Of a stretch of DNA of 60,000 bases, positions 27,301 to 42,300 are shown piece by piece (within the stretch, counting starts at the first letter, position 1; each line of letters opens with the position of its first letter). The position numbers were made by a program, and so were the translations under genes. The notes under the pieces were generated by a model, which saw only the letters and a program-made list of their open reading frames with translations, made no database searches and was not told the origin of the DNA. Origin of the DNA: Tubulanus polymorphus (lineage: Eukaryota; Nemertea; Palaeonemertea; Tubulaniformes; Tubulanidae); NCBI RefSeq assembly GCF_964204645.1, contig NC_134029.1, positions 9,230,850 through 9,290,849 on the forward strand. Reading direction: 5' to 3'.

Positions 27301-30300
27301 ATCTCCCCTGAAGATTTGGCTGATTTATCTCAAGCGGTTTGAAAATGACAGGCAGTTCTTTATGTATAGTAATTAATGGGACACCCTGTATTATATTTTT
27401 CAATGCCCCTGGTGGCCATATACAAAATGCAATGACCTTGAAACTCACCAATATCATAGAACACGTTATGAGCTACAGCTTTCCAAACGATTGTGGTAAC
27501 ACAATATGCTTAGGCATCAGTGTAATGTGGAAAAACATTTTCCCAACTACGAATGAGTACTGATAACACCAAGATGGCCACCAATCGTGCCATAATTGGC
27601 TGATAAAAAATACCTGTATCAGGTATTATACATCCCTTTCCAAAGAATACCCACCATCAAATTTCAATGAGAAATGGCAAACCAGTAGGAAGCTACAGGA
27701 CTCAGAATTTGGGCCAAAATTGACATTTTTGGGCACTAAAAGGGTCATAGGACAGTCATCTCTTGAGTCCGATCAATTTTGCTCAGGCTGATGGTCCCTT
27801 GAGGGATTCAAATGTATACAAAGATCAAGGTAATTGATCAAAGCATCTTCAAAATTTCCCGCAAAAAGTTAAAAAATGTGTAAAACAGAGATGAGAACGC
27901 TGACCTACAAAATCTGCGGTTTTTTTTTCTTGATTTACTCACGCAAACCACTCGCGAGCGCTGAAGGCGCGAAGCTATTTCGGGGGTTTGGGGGTCCTCC
28001 CTCAAGAAAATTATAGAAATTAAAAGCGTTTTCCGAGCACTTAGGGCGATGAACCCATGAACGACTATTATATTTTGGAAGGTAATGGCTTGTTCCATTG
28101 AGGTACATCCTCATTCGATGACATTCAGCATCTCATGCATTACGGGTCGAGCCCTGAATTATTGCAGTTAAAATGCGCCGATAAATGCTCACTAAAAATC
28201 CAGTAGTGTATAATATCTGCAGGCGTTCGCCATACACGCGCGGCAACAGTAAGTAGGCCTATACACATTACTACTGTTGCCGCGCGTGCGTGTCTGCAAC
28301 CGGTCGATAAAATACATACACACTCATAATAGTAAAAATGTAGATACAAAATCAGTGTTGCAATGAATATGCATTGAAATGCGATACTTATACGCGGCGA
28401 TAAGTAAAACAGGCACTGAACGCTTTTACGGTTCACCTGAATGCCGGACCAATTGAGTGAGATCATCACCCCCCATACTTTTACATCATTTTTGGACTAT
28501 TTGGAAAATTGATATTTTTCAATACCGAAATCCGCGGGAAACCGCGGGGAATTCTCATTCATCCCTGGTAAAAAGTGCTGATTTTGGCGAACAACAATGG
28601 CTGCCAGTCGGCCATCTTGATTCTGACAGGGCCAGTTTTTGGGCTGAAGATGTGTCTAGATACATTTGTAACCCAAATATCAAGACATTACATTGAAGCG
28701 TCTTCAAAACTTCAGAAAAAAACTGGATTTCGTCTACGGACGGGCGGACGAAAAGTGAATGCAATAGCCCACTAGTCCCAAGGAGGCTAAAAACTAATAC
28801 ATCACAATATTCAAACTGATCTCTAACATCTGCTCACAGAATATTCATATCATACTACCCAGCATGTAAAAAGCATCAGGTCTTGAAAAGCAATGAATTG
28901 ATTCTACATTCAGAATCGCACGTGACGCTTACCTTGCCCTACCACTTTCAGACTCGATCTTATTCACCCAAGCTTTATACAAATCAGTTGGATTCGTGTT
29001 TATTCTGATATTTCGATCTTCTATCACCTCTTTAACAAGTGGATTTAGTAATTCTCGTAAACAGCTGTGTCCCTGGTGGTTCCTTAAAAACAAAATACAC
29101 ATGTATATTCAATGTAAAGCTCAACACAACATAAAATACTATCATACATATGTGAATAAAAAATATATAACTGTTATCGAACCTGTTAAAATCTACGATC
29201 ATTTTGACTACCATTGCGTTACCAGCAACAATATCAGTCATTTTGTCAACTTTTACACTGAAAAACGCCAAAAACATTATTTATGACTTTTGAGATCAAT
29301 ATGAAGGATATTTGAAACGTATTGCAACCACGGCTCAGGAACCCAATGTGTATATTCACAATCCGTACAGGAGGAAAAAAACTTACCTGATCTCTTCCTC
29401 GAGAGCCGATTTAAAAAGTTTCAACATTAGAAATTCTTCTCGTTGATTCGAAGCGTAATTATAAAGCGCCAAGACAACATTTTCCATGAATTTCGCGCAA
29501 CGACTTTGAGACATTTCGAATATGAGTTTTGCAAGGTAAATCGGATTCGTCTGTATGAGGTAAAACAGGTGCTGGTAAGCTTCAAGTCTGGACCGACTCT
29601 CTTTGCTGAGTGCTTTCAGCCCTCCTCGTGCCGTCAAAGTGTTCTCGCCTTCAGTTTGATAATCTTTCAATCTTCGATTATGTGTCATTACATCCTAACG
29701 AATAACCAAGTGGATATTACAACATACAATGGATTCTAGAACAATTGGCCGCCCACTTTTAACATATCACCATAAAAATTGCCACATTAGATTATCTTAA
29801 ATCTCTTGGAAAGTCAGATCATTTCAAATATAATTTCTTTGAAATTACCTATATATAAAGCAATAGTTAGGGTTGATAACCAAAAGTCTTTGATTTATGA
29901 GATTAGCCATTCAAAACTAGTGGACTTTAACAGCCAAAACGTTCGTTTAGGGCACCTAGATTACATTTCTAATCACTCATTGAGTATTGTGGCGACGATC
30001 AAAGGTATTTTTATCCTTATTTGAAAGATATCCTATTGTAAAATTAGTAAGAATATGATTTTCATGTTTCTTTTTTTTCAGTTGAAGGAAAATAATTTCA
30101 TGAGTACCGATAAAAAAGTGGAGGTCAATTGTCTGGAGAGCTAATTGTACTTATGTGTATACAATGAAATGACTTTTCTTCATAGAAGAACTAATCTCTA
30201 CCTGCAACGTGATTCTGTTTTTGACTAGTAATCCTATTTTGATGTCCATTTCATTCAAATCCGACTCAAGTTGTTGATTAGTTCGAATTACCGAAGCTAC

Positions 30301-33300
30301 TTGCATACGCAAGTTACTCAGTTCTGAAAGTAAACCAAACATTCTTCAAATCCAGAAAGAAAGACACTAAATATTTGGATGGATATATGAAAGCTGTGGG
30401 TACTGGAGTGTGTAATGGGTAGTGTAGTGTGATCTGTGTGCATTTGTGGCCAGCACACAGATCACATTGTTCATTGGGGTTTGGTCCAGGACTCGCGAGA
30501 TTTTCAACAACACGGAAGTAACATGTAATAAATGATGACTAGAATTGCATGACTACCTACCACCCCTCATTATTGTTGGAAAACTAAACGTTCCGCACTG
30601 ACTAAAAATTAGTAATAACATTTTAGAAATGGCCAGAATTTTAACTTAGGTTTATTAATTATTTTACAATTGCAATTGGTATAATTTATTTTTAAACGGC
30701 CGTTAAGGCTTCATGTTTCGTCTGCAATTCACTGCAAATAGTTACGCAACTACGCACATTTCAGTGTTTTTGGCAGCTGTACACTCAATCGGCACCGTTC
30801 GTGACTAGCTTCACTCTGGAATTATCATTAATTAACATCGCCATATCACATCATCAACTTATATTGTGCCTTAAAACCCTAACAGCCGAAATAATTGAAA
30901 TGCACACACGATTTCTATCATTGAAAATTGAGAGAGTGGCCATGTTTGTGTTCTGCTGCTTCGCGTAAATCCCGCGCGGTGGCGCAACCATGCGGAGTGG
31001 GGCCGATACGTCTAGAAAACTTATGATATTTTCAACAACGAAATGGCCCAACTGAAAAGTACGTAAATAATTACCAATTTCTTCAGAGTAGTCAACATCG
31101 CTGCGATCCAAAAGATGGACATATTTGCGTATAATGTGTAAAGAAGGATTATCATCATACATCATTGTCTTGTAATCCTGACGTGTTTTGTTCGATCGCC
31201 AAAACGTCTGAATCTTCACAATTTTATCTACCTATAACAACACATAATACTAATACAGAAGACTCAGCCGTGAATATTACGAAATACACGCATGAAAAAT
31301 GGAAGTTTGTGTAATTGGCATTCTACTAAGAGTCTACAGAATAGTATTCCTGTAAGAAAAATAAGTTTAATTCTATGATGTCAATAAGACTGGCGGAATT
31401 TTTAAGTGGCTAGAATCTATCTTTACAAATTGAAATGTGAATCTTAGCTAAACAGATCAGCAGTGTGTCATCTAAGTAATAGTTACATACATACAGGTCA
31501 GGCATTACTTACGTTAGTGGAGTTGACATTAAGATTGTGGTTTAACAAATGAAATTGAAGCCCGATAATTACCTGTGACTTGTAGAACGACCTCGTTTCC
31601 TGATATTTTCCCCTGGCTAGCCACATTTTCACAACTGCTTGAATCTATAAAACAATTGTCAGTGTCATCCATTACCATATGTACATGATGCTAGATTATA
31701 AAGTAATGGGAAAATATTAATCAATACCTTTATGGCAGATGTTTCATTATCTTTCATATATTTGAGGCGACTTTGGTAACATTTTCTGTCTTTATAGCCT
31801 CGCCAACATGACTGAATATGAGCGAAAAGTTTTGTGAATTAATGCCAACACATTCACTACCACAATGAATCTTCACAGTTCTTCACAGTTGCAATCACGA
31901 GTTATCTCAGTTGGCAGTTGAAATTATGAATTATCTCAGTTGGCAATGCGGCCAAAACATGAGAATGAGCCTTGAGAATTGATTCAGTTTGTTCAAACTG
32001 CATACAGATTAAGAACCATGTTATTCTGATTACCACGTCGCAAAAATCAAACCAATGAATCAGATGGGAATGACAAAACACTAGAAGTATGAGAGTATGT
32101 TTCAATCGTAGAGCAATACTTGCATATAAAAGAAGCACTTTTTACCTAAGTAAATAATTTACCTGAATTTTCACAGCAGCGGGCACCTGGCGATATTTGA
32201 AGTCCAGATGAGATTTGTATCGCTTTCGAGCGATATAACCTCGAATCTGAGACTGTATGACGATGATGAAGGGAAGATTAGCCTTGAATAACGACCATCG
32301 ATCATATTCCGAGGTAACAGCCGAAACAATTTGCTAAAAAGATTAATTTGAGTAATTTGAAATTATTCTGATGAATAGAGGATAATCGGTAATATCAAAG
32401 AGAAATAAAAAACCTGGACAAAATTATCTCCAATGATTAACAGGGTTGGTGGTGACAAATGGTTATGCAGTTGAAATTGGTTCATCTTAAATCAACTATG
32501 AATACCCTTACTAATCACCTTCGCCGACCCACACAGCGCAGCGCAGCTAGAAATTTTATTCTTAAACCATATTCATTTATAAACTAACAACCACTAGAAA
32601 TCACCATTCTACATGAAGCGCATCTGCTTCCAAATACAATCTTGTTTCAAATAATTTCGCAATAAGTACACCTTCTTGTAAAACTTCTTCAAATTGCTAC
32701 CAAACAAATTGCTTAATAAAAATCTCTGTGAGTTTAATAGTTTAGTTACTTTACCTGAATTTGGTCTTTAGTCAAAAATGATTGGTCGGTTTCTACGTCC
32801 TTAGGATGAATCCATGATGATTCTGCGGTTTCGGTGTTGAAATAAAACATGTGGCCATCTTTTGTCTTATACTCCATTAGGCCGCTTCGGCATTGCGCTA
32901 CAAAACAAAAATATTGCTATGTATATTGAGATGTAAGTGGCCAAAGGAAAAAAAAGGAAAATAGTTAAGTGTTCTCAGATGCAATTTCAAGGTTTTTTTT
33001 TACCAGGAAAATTTAAAAAAAAAAAAACCGGAATTCCGTCAAAAAACGGAAGTCTTACATCTCTGTATTAAATCTTATAATAGAGGAGCATGTGAGGATC
33101 ACATAAAATAGATATCAAAATTCATTCTTTTATCTTGAAATTAGGAGTTATATATCTATTATCAAATATTATAATTAATATAACTGTTATATACGCATAT
33201 AGCGCATCGCTACCAATAAACAAATTTTTTAAGCAAAAAACATCAATAATGGAATCATTGTTAATAATGTAATAATAATTACAATAATGTAATCATTGTT

Positions 33301-36300
33301 CGATTTATTTTACATAAAATTTTTACACAATCAATGAATCAAAATTCTATCAGAAGATGATCAGAGAATTTACCACCTCACTACCAGACCACTGTATCCT
33401 TTCCCAAGCACAAAAAGATACCGATATTGTTAGTGTCGCCAACTATGCGGTTATGTTTAACCAAGTGGGCAGTGTGGACAATCCAATTTTTCATGTGATG
33501 ATAAAACATTTATTATGCGTAAGGAATGATACTCAGTGGGTTTATAAACTTATCGGTAGTACTTTTAAGAGGTAGAAATGGACATTTTGTAAAAGAATCT
33601 TAACTTACCTTTTTCCGAACTTTGCTCTTTGGCTTGTTTTAGTTTCGACATGTAATCTTGCACGCATTCGAGGGTAACGCTGTGAAGTCCACCGTCTGAA
33701 TTACTCATTAGGTTTTGCAACTGGTCCGTATCATCTTGGTCGATCGCCAAGTTCACCGCAGCTAACCAAGCACTAGCTGTATAGATAGGAAAGTTTCTTA
33801 GTTTTAGATTAAACAAGGACTAGTTGACTTCATTATATTGAACAAAATAAAAGCTCTCTTAGCAAATGGCTTTCTACAATATATTATTGATATTGGCATT
33901 TCAAGTTTATTGACGAGTACTGAGAACAATTCTTGCTCAATTCGAGGGACAAGATTTTTGCCTTGAAAGGTGGCAACGGAAAATTGAAGGCAAGCTTCCG
34001 TATCTCGTCTCAAATAGTAATGCCTCAGTAATCATACATAGAAGTTAACACACTTTTAAGAGCTTCATCAGTTTGTCGATTTGCTTCCTTCACTCGTTTT
34101 TGAATGATTTCCCACCACAAACAAGCAGTGTCATCATCCATTTCCTAGAAAAATTTAAAAAAAACAAATAAACATTGAAGATTCAATCGTTCAGTTGCAA
34201 AATTTCACAGAAATACTCAGGATATACTTTAGCTTTTTTCTGTTTTTCCCGAAGAAGCAAAGTTTGGTAAAGAACAGCAGCTCGCGGTTGGACGTCTTCT
34301 AGCTTTGCATCTGGCATTGTGAGAACTTTAAATAACGCTTCTGTATCTCCACCATCCACTGCTTCATTGATCAAACCTACTGCATTTATTTCTGGAATAA
34401 AATTTGACACATACTTATCATGACGTACGTGTAATGAGTACAGGCTGTTACTGTGTTAAGCAAAGATTACATGAGAGTCTACCAGATTTGCTCCTGAGAA
34501 TGTTTTATCTTTTTAAGCTCATTTTACAATATTAGGATTCGAGAGCTCTAAAAATCTGGTTGGAAGTCGATTGAATTAATTCTGCGTAAAACCAACAGCT
34601 ACCGGTAAAACATGCCGGCACTCCATATCTTTTGGGACAGGGTCATTAAATATCTACATTAAAGATAAGTGCAATCAGCAATGAAGGGCAAGATGCTCAA
34701 AAACAGAAGTAAAAACAAGTGGTCAGCAATCATTGTAAGACCACTAAAGCGTTTTAGGTTTCATTGAAGACAACTATGATTCTTAAGATCACCTACTACT
34801 AAAGATCTGGGATATCTAGGATTTTCAAAGCAACCTACTTTTGTTTTCTTCCAGAACATATCCATTGACGAGATCGATGCATTCTTGTATTTCAGGATGA
34901 TTTAGCAATTCACAGTTCTCCTGTAAAATTGATTCAAACATTTTCTGCAATCAATTTTTTTTCCCCGAATCAAGGTCCTGAGCCTCGAGAAAAGATTTGA
35001 GCATTCTGACATTTACACCGAAAACAAAAATCATTATCTGATGAAGCTGCTTTCATTTGGAACGCAATGCAAATGGCCAGAAAGGGAGCAGTTTATGATT
35101 GGATGGTCATTACATGTAAGATGAGAGAAGCAAACAATTGTACAAGGCACTCCTTGCACTAAGGAAACTATCAAAGGTTTAATTTCAAAGCTAAAGATAA
35201 ACATACGCCAATTTTCTTTTGTTTTGCCAATGCGAATTCAGCTAGATATTCATCCTGGGAATTCTCATCGATGGCTACTAGATGGGCAGAACTATCTAAC
35301 AAGCACTGCATCAGCAAACCTTCATTGCTCTTATCTACTGCTTCATTTATTTTGGCAATCGCTGACAACACTACACAACAACGAGAAAAGAAAAACAAAT
35401 GCTTCATATACAGCTGTGGGTTCACATTTGACTTGAAACTATAGCCGCGATCACACGGAGATGATATGACTCAGGCCAAATGGCATGGCGCAGTCTCGAG
35501 TCAAATTTGGCCCATGCCTAATTACAGTGTGTTCATACCAAAATCAGTCACTCGATACTGAATGATGCTTAAGCAAAGCTTTCGGAACCAGTCGCAACTC
35601 ATACGCAATAATTTAACCAGTGCTAAAATTTGGCCCGGACCATAAAATGCTTGTGTGATCGCAGCTTATGCCACTGGGTAACACTAAATCATGTGAATTG
35701 TATATCACAATCTTATTTTCAACATTCTCTATGCAACTGAATTCTAACACTGAATGAATATATAACATCTCATAACATATAAAAAATACAAAATAGCCCA
35801 CAGTAAACATGACTTCAAATTGTTTGAATAAACAATAACAACATTCTAATTACAGCAGTTTACGATCCACTTGTTTAGTTTTGAGTTGAATTTGACTCTC
35901 GATTCAACAATCAATGTTCTACATGTACATGTAAAAACTCTCCAAGTGACTGTTACTTAACACGTGACTCTTAAACTGAACACATAAGTTATATAGACTG
36001 CTTACATTTGACTCCTCCCGATATTTCCGAGTGATCTAAATCTCGTTGTTGTTCACGCTTGATCGATGCGAATTCTTCAAGATACAAAGATGCCGCGAAG
36101 GGATAGACTTCAGGCAGAGCGGCCGCCGGATTTTTCAATGTATTCACCAATTCTTCAGCATTATCACTGTCGATAGCAGTATTGATAGTCATCACTGTAA
36201 GGATTTCTGTTCAAAGAAATGGGTTATTAAACTGATTTACATAAACATATTTCATGAAAGTTAAGAATGAAATGAAAAAATAATAAGCTGAAAATCAAAT

Positions 36301-39300
36301 CAATGTTAAACCATGTGTGAGCCAGATCAGCTGAAGTTGGAGATACGCTCTAATCAGGGGAAAATATTGGGCCCCATTTCTTTCTTCTCACTTTTAAATA
36401 TATTTCTGTCCTACGATTTTGGTCTGTGATAATATTTTTTTTGGTCTGAATGATGTATTAAATGCACTAGCTGTTAGTCAGATATGAGGCTTGAACACAC
36501 TATGATATTCTCATTATTGAACGAAACACCCCAAAATAGGACGATACATGAAGGCCTTGCCTCTACAGTCATTATTAGTTGATAGAAGGTACTAAGATTA
36601 ATAATTTTCACCTCAAAACTTGGGTTAACTGTAACAGAATGTTCAAATTAAACAACAAAATGTATCATCAAAGTGACTCTTAAGTAAATTTTACATGTAT
36701 TTTCTCACAGCAATCATCTGAAACAGCTGAAGAGAAATGATCTGATTTCGTTCCTCATACAGTCAAACATGCTTAATTCAGTTGAATCCGATATCATTTT
36801 TGGTCCACCTATATGTGAATGATGCAAAATGCGATTTGAACTGGTTGGATTTTATCAGTCACAAATGATCCGAATTAAGCAAATTAATTGTTCAGTTGCT
36901 ATTCAAATCGAAAAATAAAACTTACTTCGATGTTCTTTGTCAGCGCTTAGATTGGCCGATTCAACAGCCTGCTGTACAACATCTTTATCCATCACTAACC
37001 TCTCCCCATTGTTATTATTCTGAAAAAATAACAAAAAGGATAAAATAAGTATGGAATTAAATAATTCAGACAAGACACATTTAAATTAAAAGGATTCGTA
37101 CAGGCAACAAAGTACCTGTACAGGTACATTTATCAATATATTCCTGGAGAACTATTTCAAATGCGATAAAAAAAATAATACCGCTTTATTTTCGCGTTCA
37201 GCAATGAGTATTTGTCGATAGTAGGTGATATTATCCTTATTGATATTACGCAATCCAAGGTGTTTATTGGCCAGTACATCAGTTAGCAACACATCATCTG
37301 TCTCATCCAAAGCCTGGTCGACTTTCTCCAAGGCCATTTGAGCTGAAATATAACCACAAATGTCAGCATCCATAGATTAAGTTTTCATGGTTTCTTCTTC
37401 AAGGTTACCCTGACAATAGCACTTACTGTAGATCAACATTAAGGATCTAAACCTGAGCTAGTCTTAAAATATGGTGCCAACATTTCAAATGTAATTTTTA
37501 TAAATCGAAGTTACTAGTCCGTACCATGGATCACCAAGAAATATGCCATTTCTTTACTTCAACTCTGAATGTCATAGTTTCTATGGGTGCAACAAAGCAA
37601 GTTTCTTAGTTGTGGCTGAATGGTTAGAGCATTTGACTCAGGGATGGGAGGTTCAAACCTCACACAATACTGTGTCCCTGAGCAAGATTCGTAACCAAGC
37701 TGGCTCTCTTCACTTACCTGACCTGAGATATGACTGAGCACTAACCTTCTCCTTCCAAGAGAAAAATGACTGATACACAGATAGAGCTATGGGCTGGGAG
37801 AAATAATAATTAAGCAAGAGCTCCAGTCATCAGCGTTTTTGTGGATATCGTCACCTAACATACCGGTACATTTCAAGTTCACTAATTAATAAGTAGATTT
37901 AGATTCTATAAAATTTTCTATCCATGAACTTACTGTTTACTTTATTAATGTTTCCCTGCAATTCAGCTTGAGTGAGCAATTCATCGTAAACATCAGGTGT
38001 TAATGTAACATCTGGGTCGATAGACTAGAACACATTTCATTATCAGAATAAGAGAAAACCTTTTGAAGTAATGAAGTTTGTGCTATTGAAACATTCAAAT
38101 TCAATGTTTAATACTACCTTGTTTCTAGAATTTTCTGCTTTTTTGCACTTTGCGTTGAACATTTTGGTCTGATATACCGCAGCGTAGTCGGTTTCCACAT
38201 TCGTCAAATGAGCCTCAGAATTTTGCATAGATTTCACCGTTTCAGTTGCCACCTGGTGGTCAATTGCTTCATTAATCGCAATCACTGCAGCGTGCACTAA
38301 ACAATAAACTACCAGGATTAGACAGCAATTCAAAAGAGCAATCTAAAGATAACGAAAAACAAAACTTACAGGCAACTTCATCAACTGGCATTTCATTGGT
38401 GAGAATGCCACCGATTTTACTAAATGCTGGCATTTGTATTCCATACTTCTCCAATTCTTTGCGCATTGCACTAATTTCTTCATCTAAAATTAACAAAAAT
38501 TCTGTGAATCACAGTGTTCAAAGAATGAATACAGAATCAGGTCAATCTAAATTCACATATTCACTACAACTTTGGCTCAGATTTGAGGATCCTCCTCCAT
38601 GAACAATTTTCAATTCCCTTCATGAAAATTCGAGGCCTTGAACAATTTTTCTACTTCACCATGAACCACTGCTTTTATTGCCCATAATGAACCTCAAAGT
38701 GTTATGAACAAATGCTATTTAATCTAGCTTACCTGTGAATTGAACTTTGCCATAAAGGTCTTCAATTTGTGGAGCGATTCCCAGTTTGAACAGAAACAAA
38801 CTGTCAAAATCAACAGAAAATGAAATAAAATATGGCTAAAAGAAAGTGATACCTTGTTTCTCCTTTCTGCTGTGCTTAAAAGTATACCTGGCCAGCTGCC
38901 TATGTAACATTTCTTTAAAATCATGATCAAGCTTACTATAACAAACTTTCAGACTATAGGAATGAACAGATTACAAATGTTATTTTAATTTATAAAATTA
39001 CCCGGCCGATTCAGAGAAGCAAGGTATCATTTTAGCCTAAATTTCAGTGCATGGAGATGTACAAACACTGAAATGTCCCATTAAGGCAACTGTGTCTGTC
39101 GAAATATACAAACCAGTATCATATATGGAAGCAGAGGGCTGCCAGTTACGGGTAGACATTGGTTTTAGGAGGAATTGAATGTAATATGAAATGAAATTTT
39201 ATAATTGATCAGACAGTATCAAGCTAGACATAAGACACACTTTCATAACATGCTATAATGATATCTTAAGGGGGTGGTTCCAGGCTGCAACTCGATACTT

Positions 39301-42300
39301 GCATTAAAACGGTCACTTTGTCAGAACCATTTCAAAAACTGATGACCGTGATAATTCATTTATGCCTTTGACTGCCATAACTTTGTTTACTTTTGATGAG
39401 TAGAAATTGATCGAAATGTTGTCAATAAAATCCAATCAAATGATTTAGACAGTTGCGTTGCTTCTACTGTTCAAAGAGAAATCTTCTTTTGATAGATACC
39501 TCAAACCATGAATACCGTATATCACGCGAGGCATATTCTTACGATCATAGACATCGGTTGTTTCGGGGTAGAATATCTAAAAATCAAAACGTCAATCAAA
39601 TGATCATAACTTTTCTTTAAGAATAAGGAATAAAACCTTGCGCGTTTAATGATGCCAGAAGGGCTACGATTGAATAGATAGATGTTGTAAAGATCAGAAA
39701 AGTACTAACGAATTTACTTACTTTTGGAAAGCCTATATGATTCAGCGCTTTCAGAAAGTAATTGATATTGTCTGTGTGTCGAAAATGCAATCCTGTTGCC
39801 TGAAGAAAAAAATGTGAAACTAGCCTTCAATTCTCTGCACTGAGCGCTGTTTTTTGGACCTTAATTCACCTTAATGTATATCCCCATCAGAAATTCTCCC
39901 ACTCCCAGTCTAGGGCTCCCCACACCTGGGTCACATTTGGATCAACATTTCACGCTGGTGTCAACTGGGTCCATGTCTGTTTTACCAAAATAGGACCAGG
40001 CCTGAGCCAAATTTTGGCAGGATAAAAATATTACGAATGCTAACTCGTTATGGAAGTGGTTCACCTCAGTTGCTACAGTATAATTTTGATAGCATTTTAG
40101 TAACAAGTGATTTTCGCATGAACACAATTTCTAATGAAGCACAGGCCATATTTGGCTGTGGTCTCAATCTGATCCGGGTAAGTTTGATCCAAGCTAAATC
40201 CTCTCCATTTGTTCGCGGTTTAAGAAAACCTTCCAAAACTTTGAACAATGAGCTTTAAAAAGTGCAGATATTAAGCATCAGTGAAAATAATGTCTAAATA
40301 AATTAGTACATATTGTATAGTGCTTCATGTCAGTGATAAATAGATCTTCCAAATTAACTAAAGTGAATCTTGAAGTGAATAGCCCGTACCTTAAAACGTG
40401 TCTGTTCTTTATCATATATTCGTTTAAGTGGTACAATTTCATGAGCAAAGAAATGCCCAAGTTTAGCGAGGTATACGCCATTGCGTAAGCCTTCTTCCAA
40501 CTCTGTCGTCGGCGGTAACTGTTCATTGATGCAAGCTTCTATCCATCTGAAATAATAGGAAATTGTCAATGGAAACTAAGATAAAGAGGCCATATCAATT
40601 AGATGACTTAAGGTAAATAAGCGTCTTTGACAAAAGATTGATACTGGGCCTGGTCACATCAATTTCATCAGTTAAATTTTTAATTTTCTATTTGGTGATA
40701 ATTCAACTACTGGTATTGGCTAAATAAGTTCACATGGCAGTTGACGATCAGTGCTAGGGAGTATACCGCACCAGAAACCCATCTTCCTGGATAAATACAC
40801 CAGGTGGACACATGTGTATCTCCCGGACGATCCTAAAAAAAAAACCTGGCAAGACATTGCTTTTTGATGAAAATTGCTATGCAGTTATTTGGTATTTCTT
40901 ATGTTATTCCACAAAAAAATCAATCAATTCATAAGATATCATTGTCCTATTATCACATTCACAGTTAAAGACTTTTTGGAATTATTGGATGGTATCATGA
41001 CACAGATTCAAATACTGAATTGAAGTGTCATCTTACTTTCTCAAGCTCTACATAAAACGCATTCACAGTTTTAGGCCAAAATGTACATTTCTGGAATCAA
41101 ACAAGCCAGTCAGCAATCTTGGGTGGAATTTAAAATTTGTCATCTAACATTTTCATGTGAAGTATCACTGCTCTACACTAAATACATTCACAGTTACTAG
41201 CAAAAATGTATGTTTTTCGAATCAAAGATGGTCGCCAGTCAGCCATCTTCAATGGCATTATGACGTAGATTCATATCCAGACACATAATGTCATTTAACA
41301 TTCTCAGTATCAATTCTAACAGCTTTGCTATAAAATTTCTATTATTACTTTCCCAAACCCTAGTGTTGACATTTGAACCTACGCAACACTTACACTTTAG
41401 CCTCCTCCAAATGACACAGATATTCATAGGCAATGTTCTGCTGTCTCTTTTCATCCATCTGATCTGCGGATAACCGCTCTCCATCCTCATCTAGAAAACA
41501 AATTAATATGACCGTATATCAAACTTTATATCAATAGTGTTGTAACGCAGTGTTCTCTACATGCTGGAATTTTAACGGGACAGCATTCATCACATGTTGA
41601 TTGTTAAGTGACATTGTGGCTGCTGAAGTAGCAAGGATTTCGATCCCATAAAAAGAAAAGCAAGCAGAATTTGGCGTTATCTTCTATTTTTCACATCAGC
41701 TCAATATGTTTCTAAGCATATATCTACATTGATAAAATATTGACATCAATTCTGGTAGAGCAGCAGATACTTTTTAAGGGGGTGGCTGATTTTCAGAGGG
41801 GTGTGTATGTAAAAATTACAGTTGACGGCCCCTCTAAAACCTGTAGTGGAGAACACTGATTGTATGGAGAACCACTATACCAGTTAACCCACCAGATAGA
41901 TTCAAGATGCGCAGGCACGCTATCTTACGTTATCAAAATTAGCTCATTTTTCATTAGCTCAATTTCATGAAATGAAATGTATTTTTCAGGCTTGTTAATT
42001 CAAATATCATCACAACTATAAAATACAAAATATAAATATGACTTCTTTAATCAATTTTTGGAATAAATAATCAATTTTAATTGAAATTGAATGTAGAAGA
42101 CAGAGTTAAACTGAAGGATCCACAATAAGCCTTTTTACAGTTTCCAGGCGCCATTTTTTTGGGTACCCACCGGGTCCGCATTGTTGAATTTTTTGTCCCT
42201 ATTTTTCTCCGGTTTAATTTTTTTATTTCGTTCATATCTCTGGATTTGATTAAGATAGAAACAAAGTAGAAATATCGATGAACTCGGCTGATAATAAACT

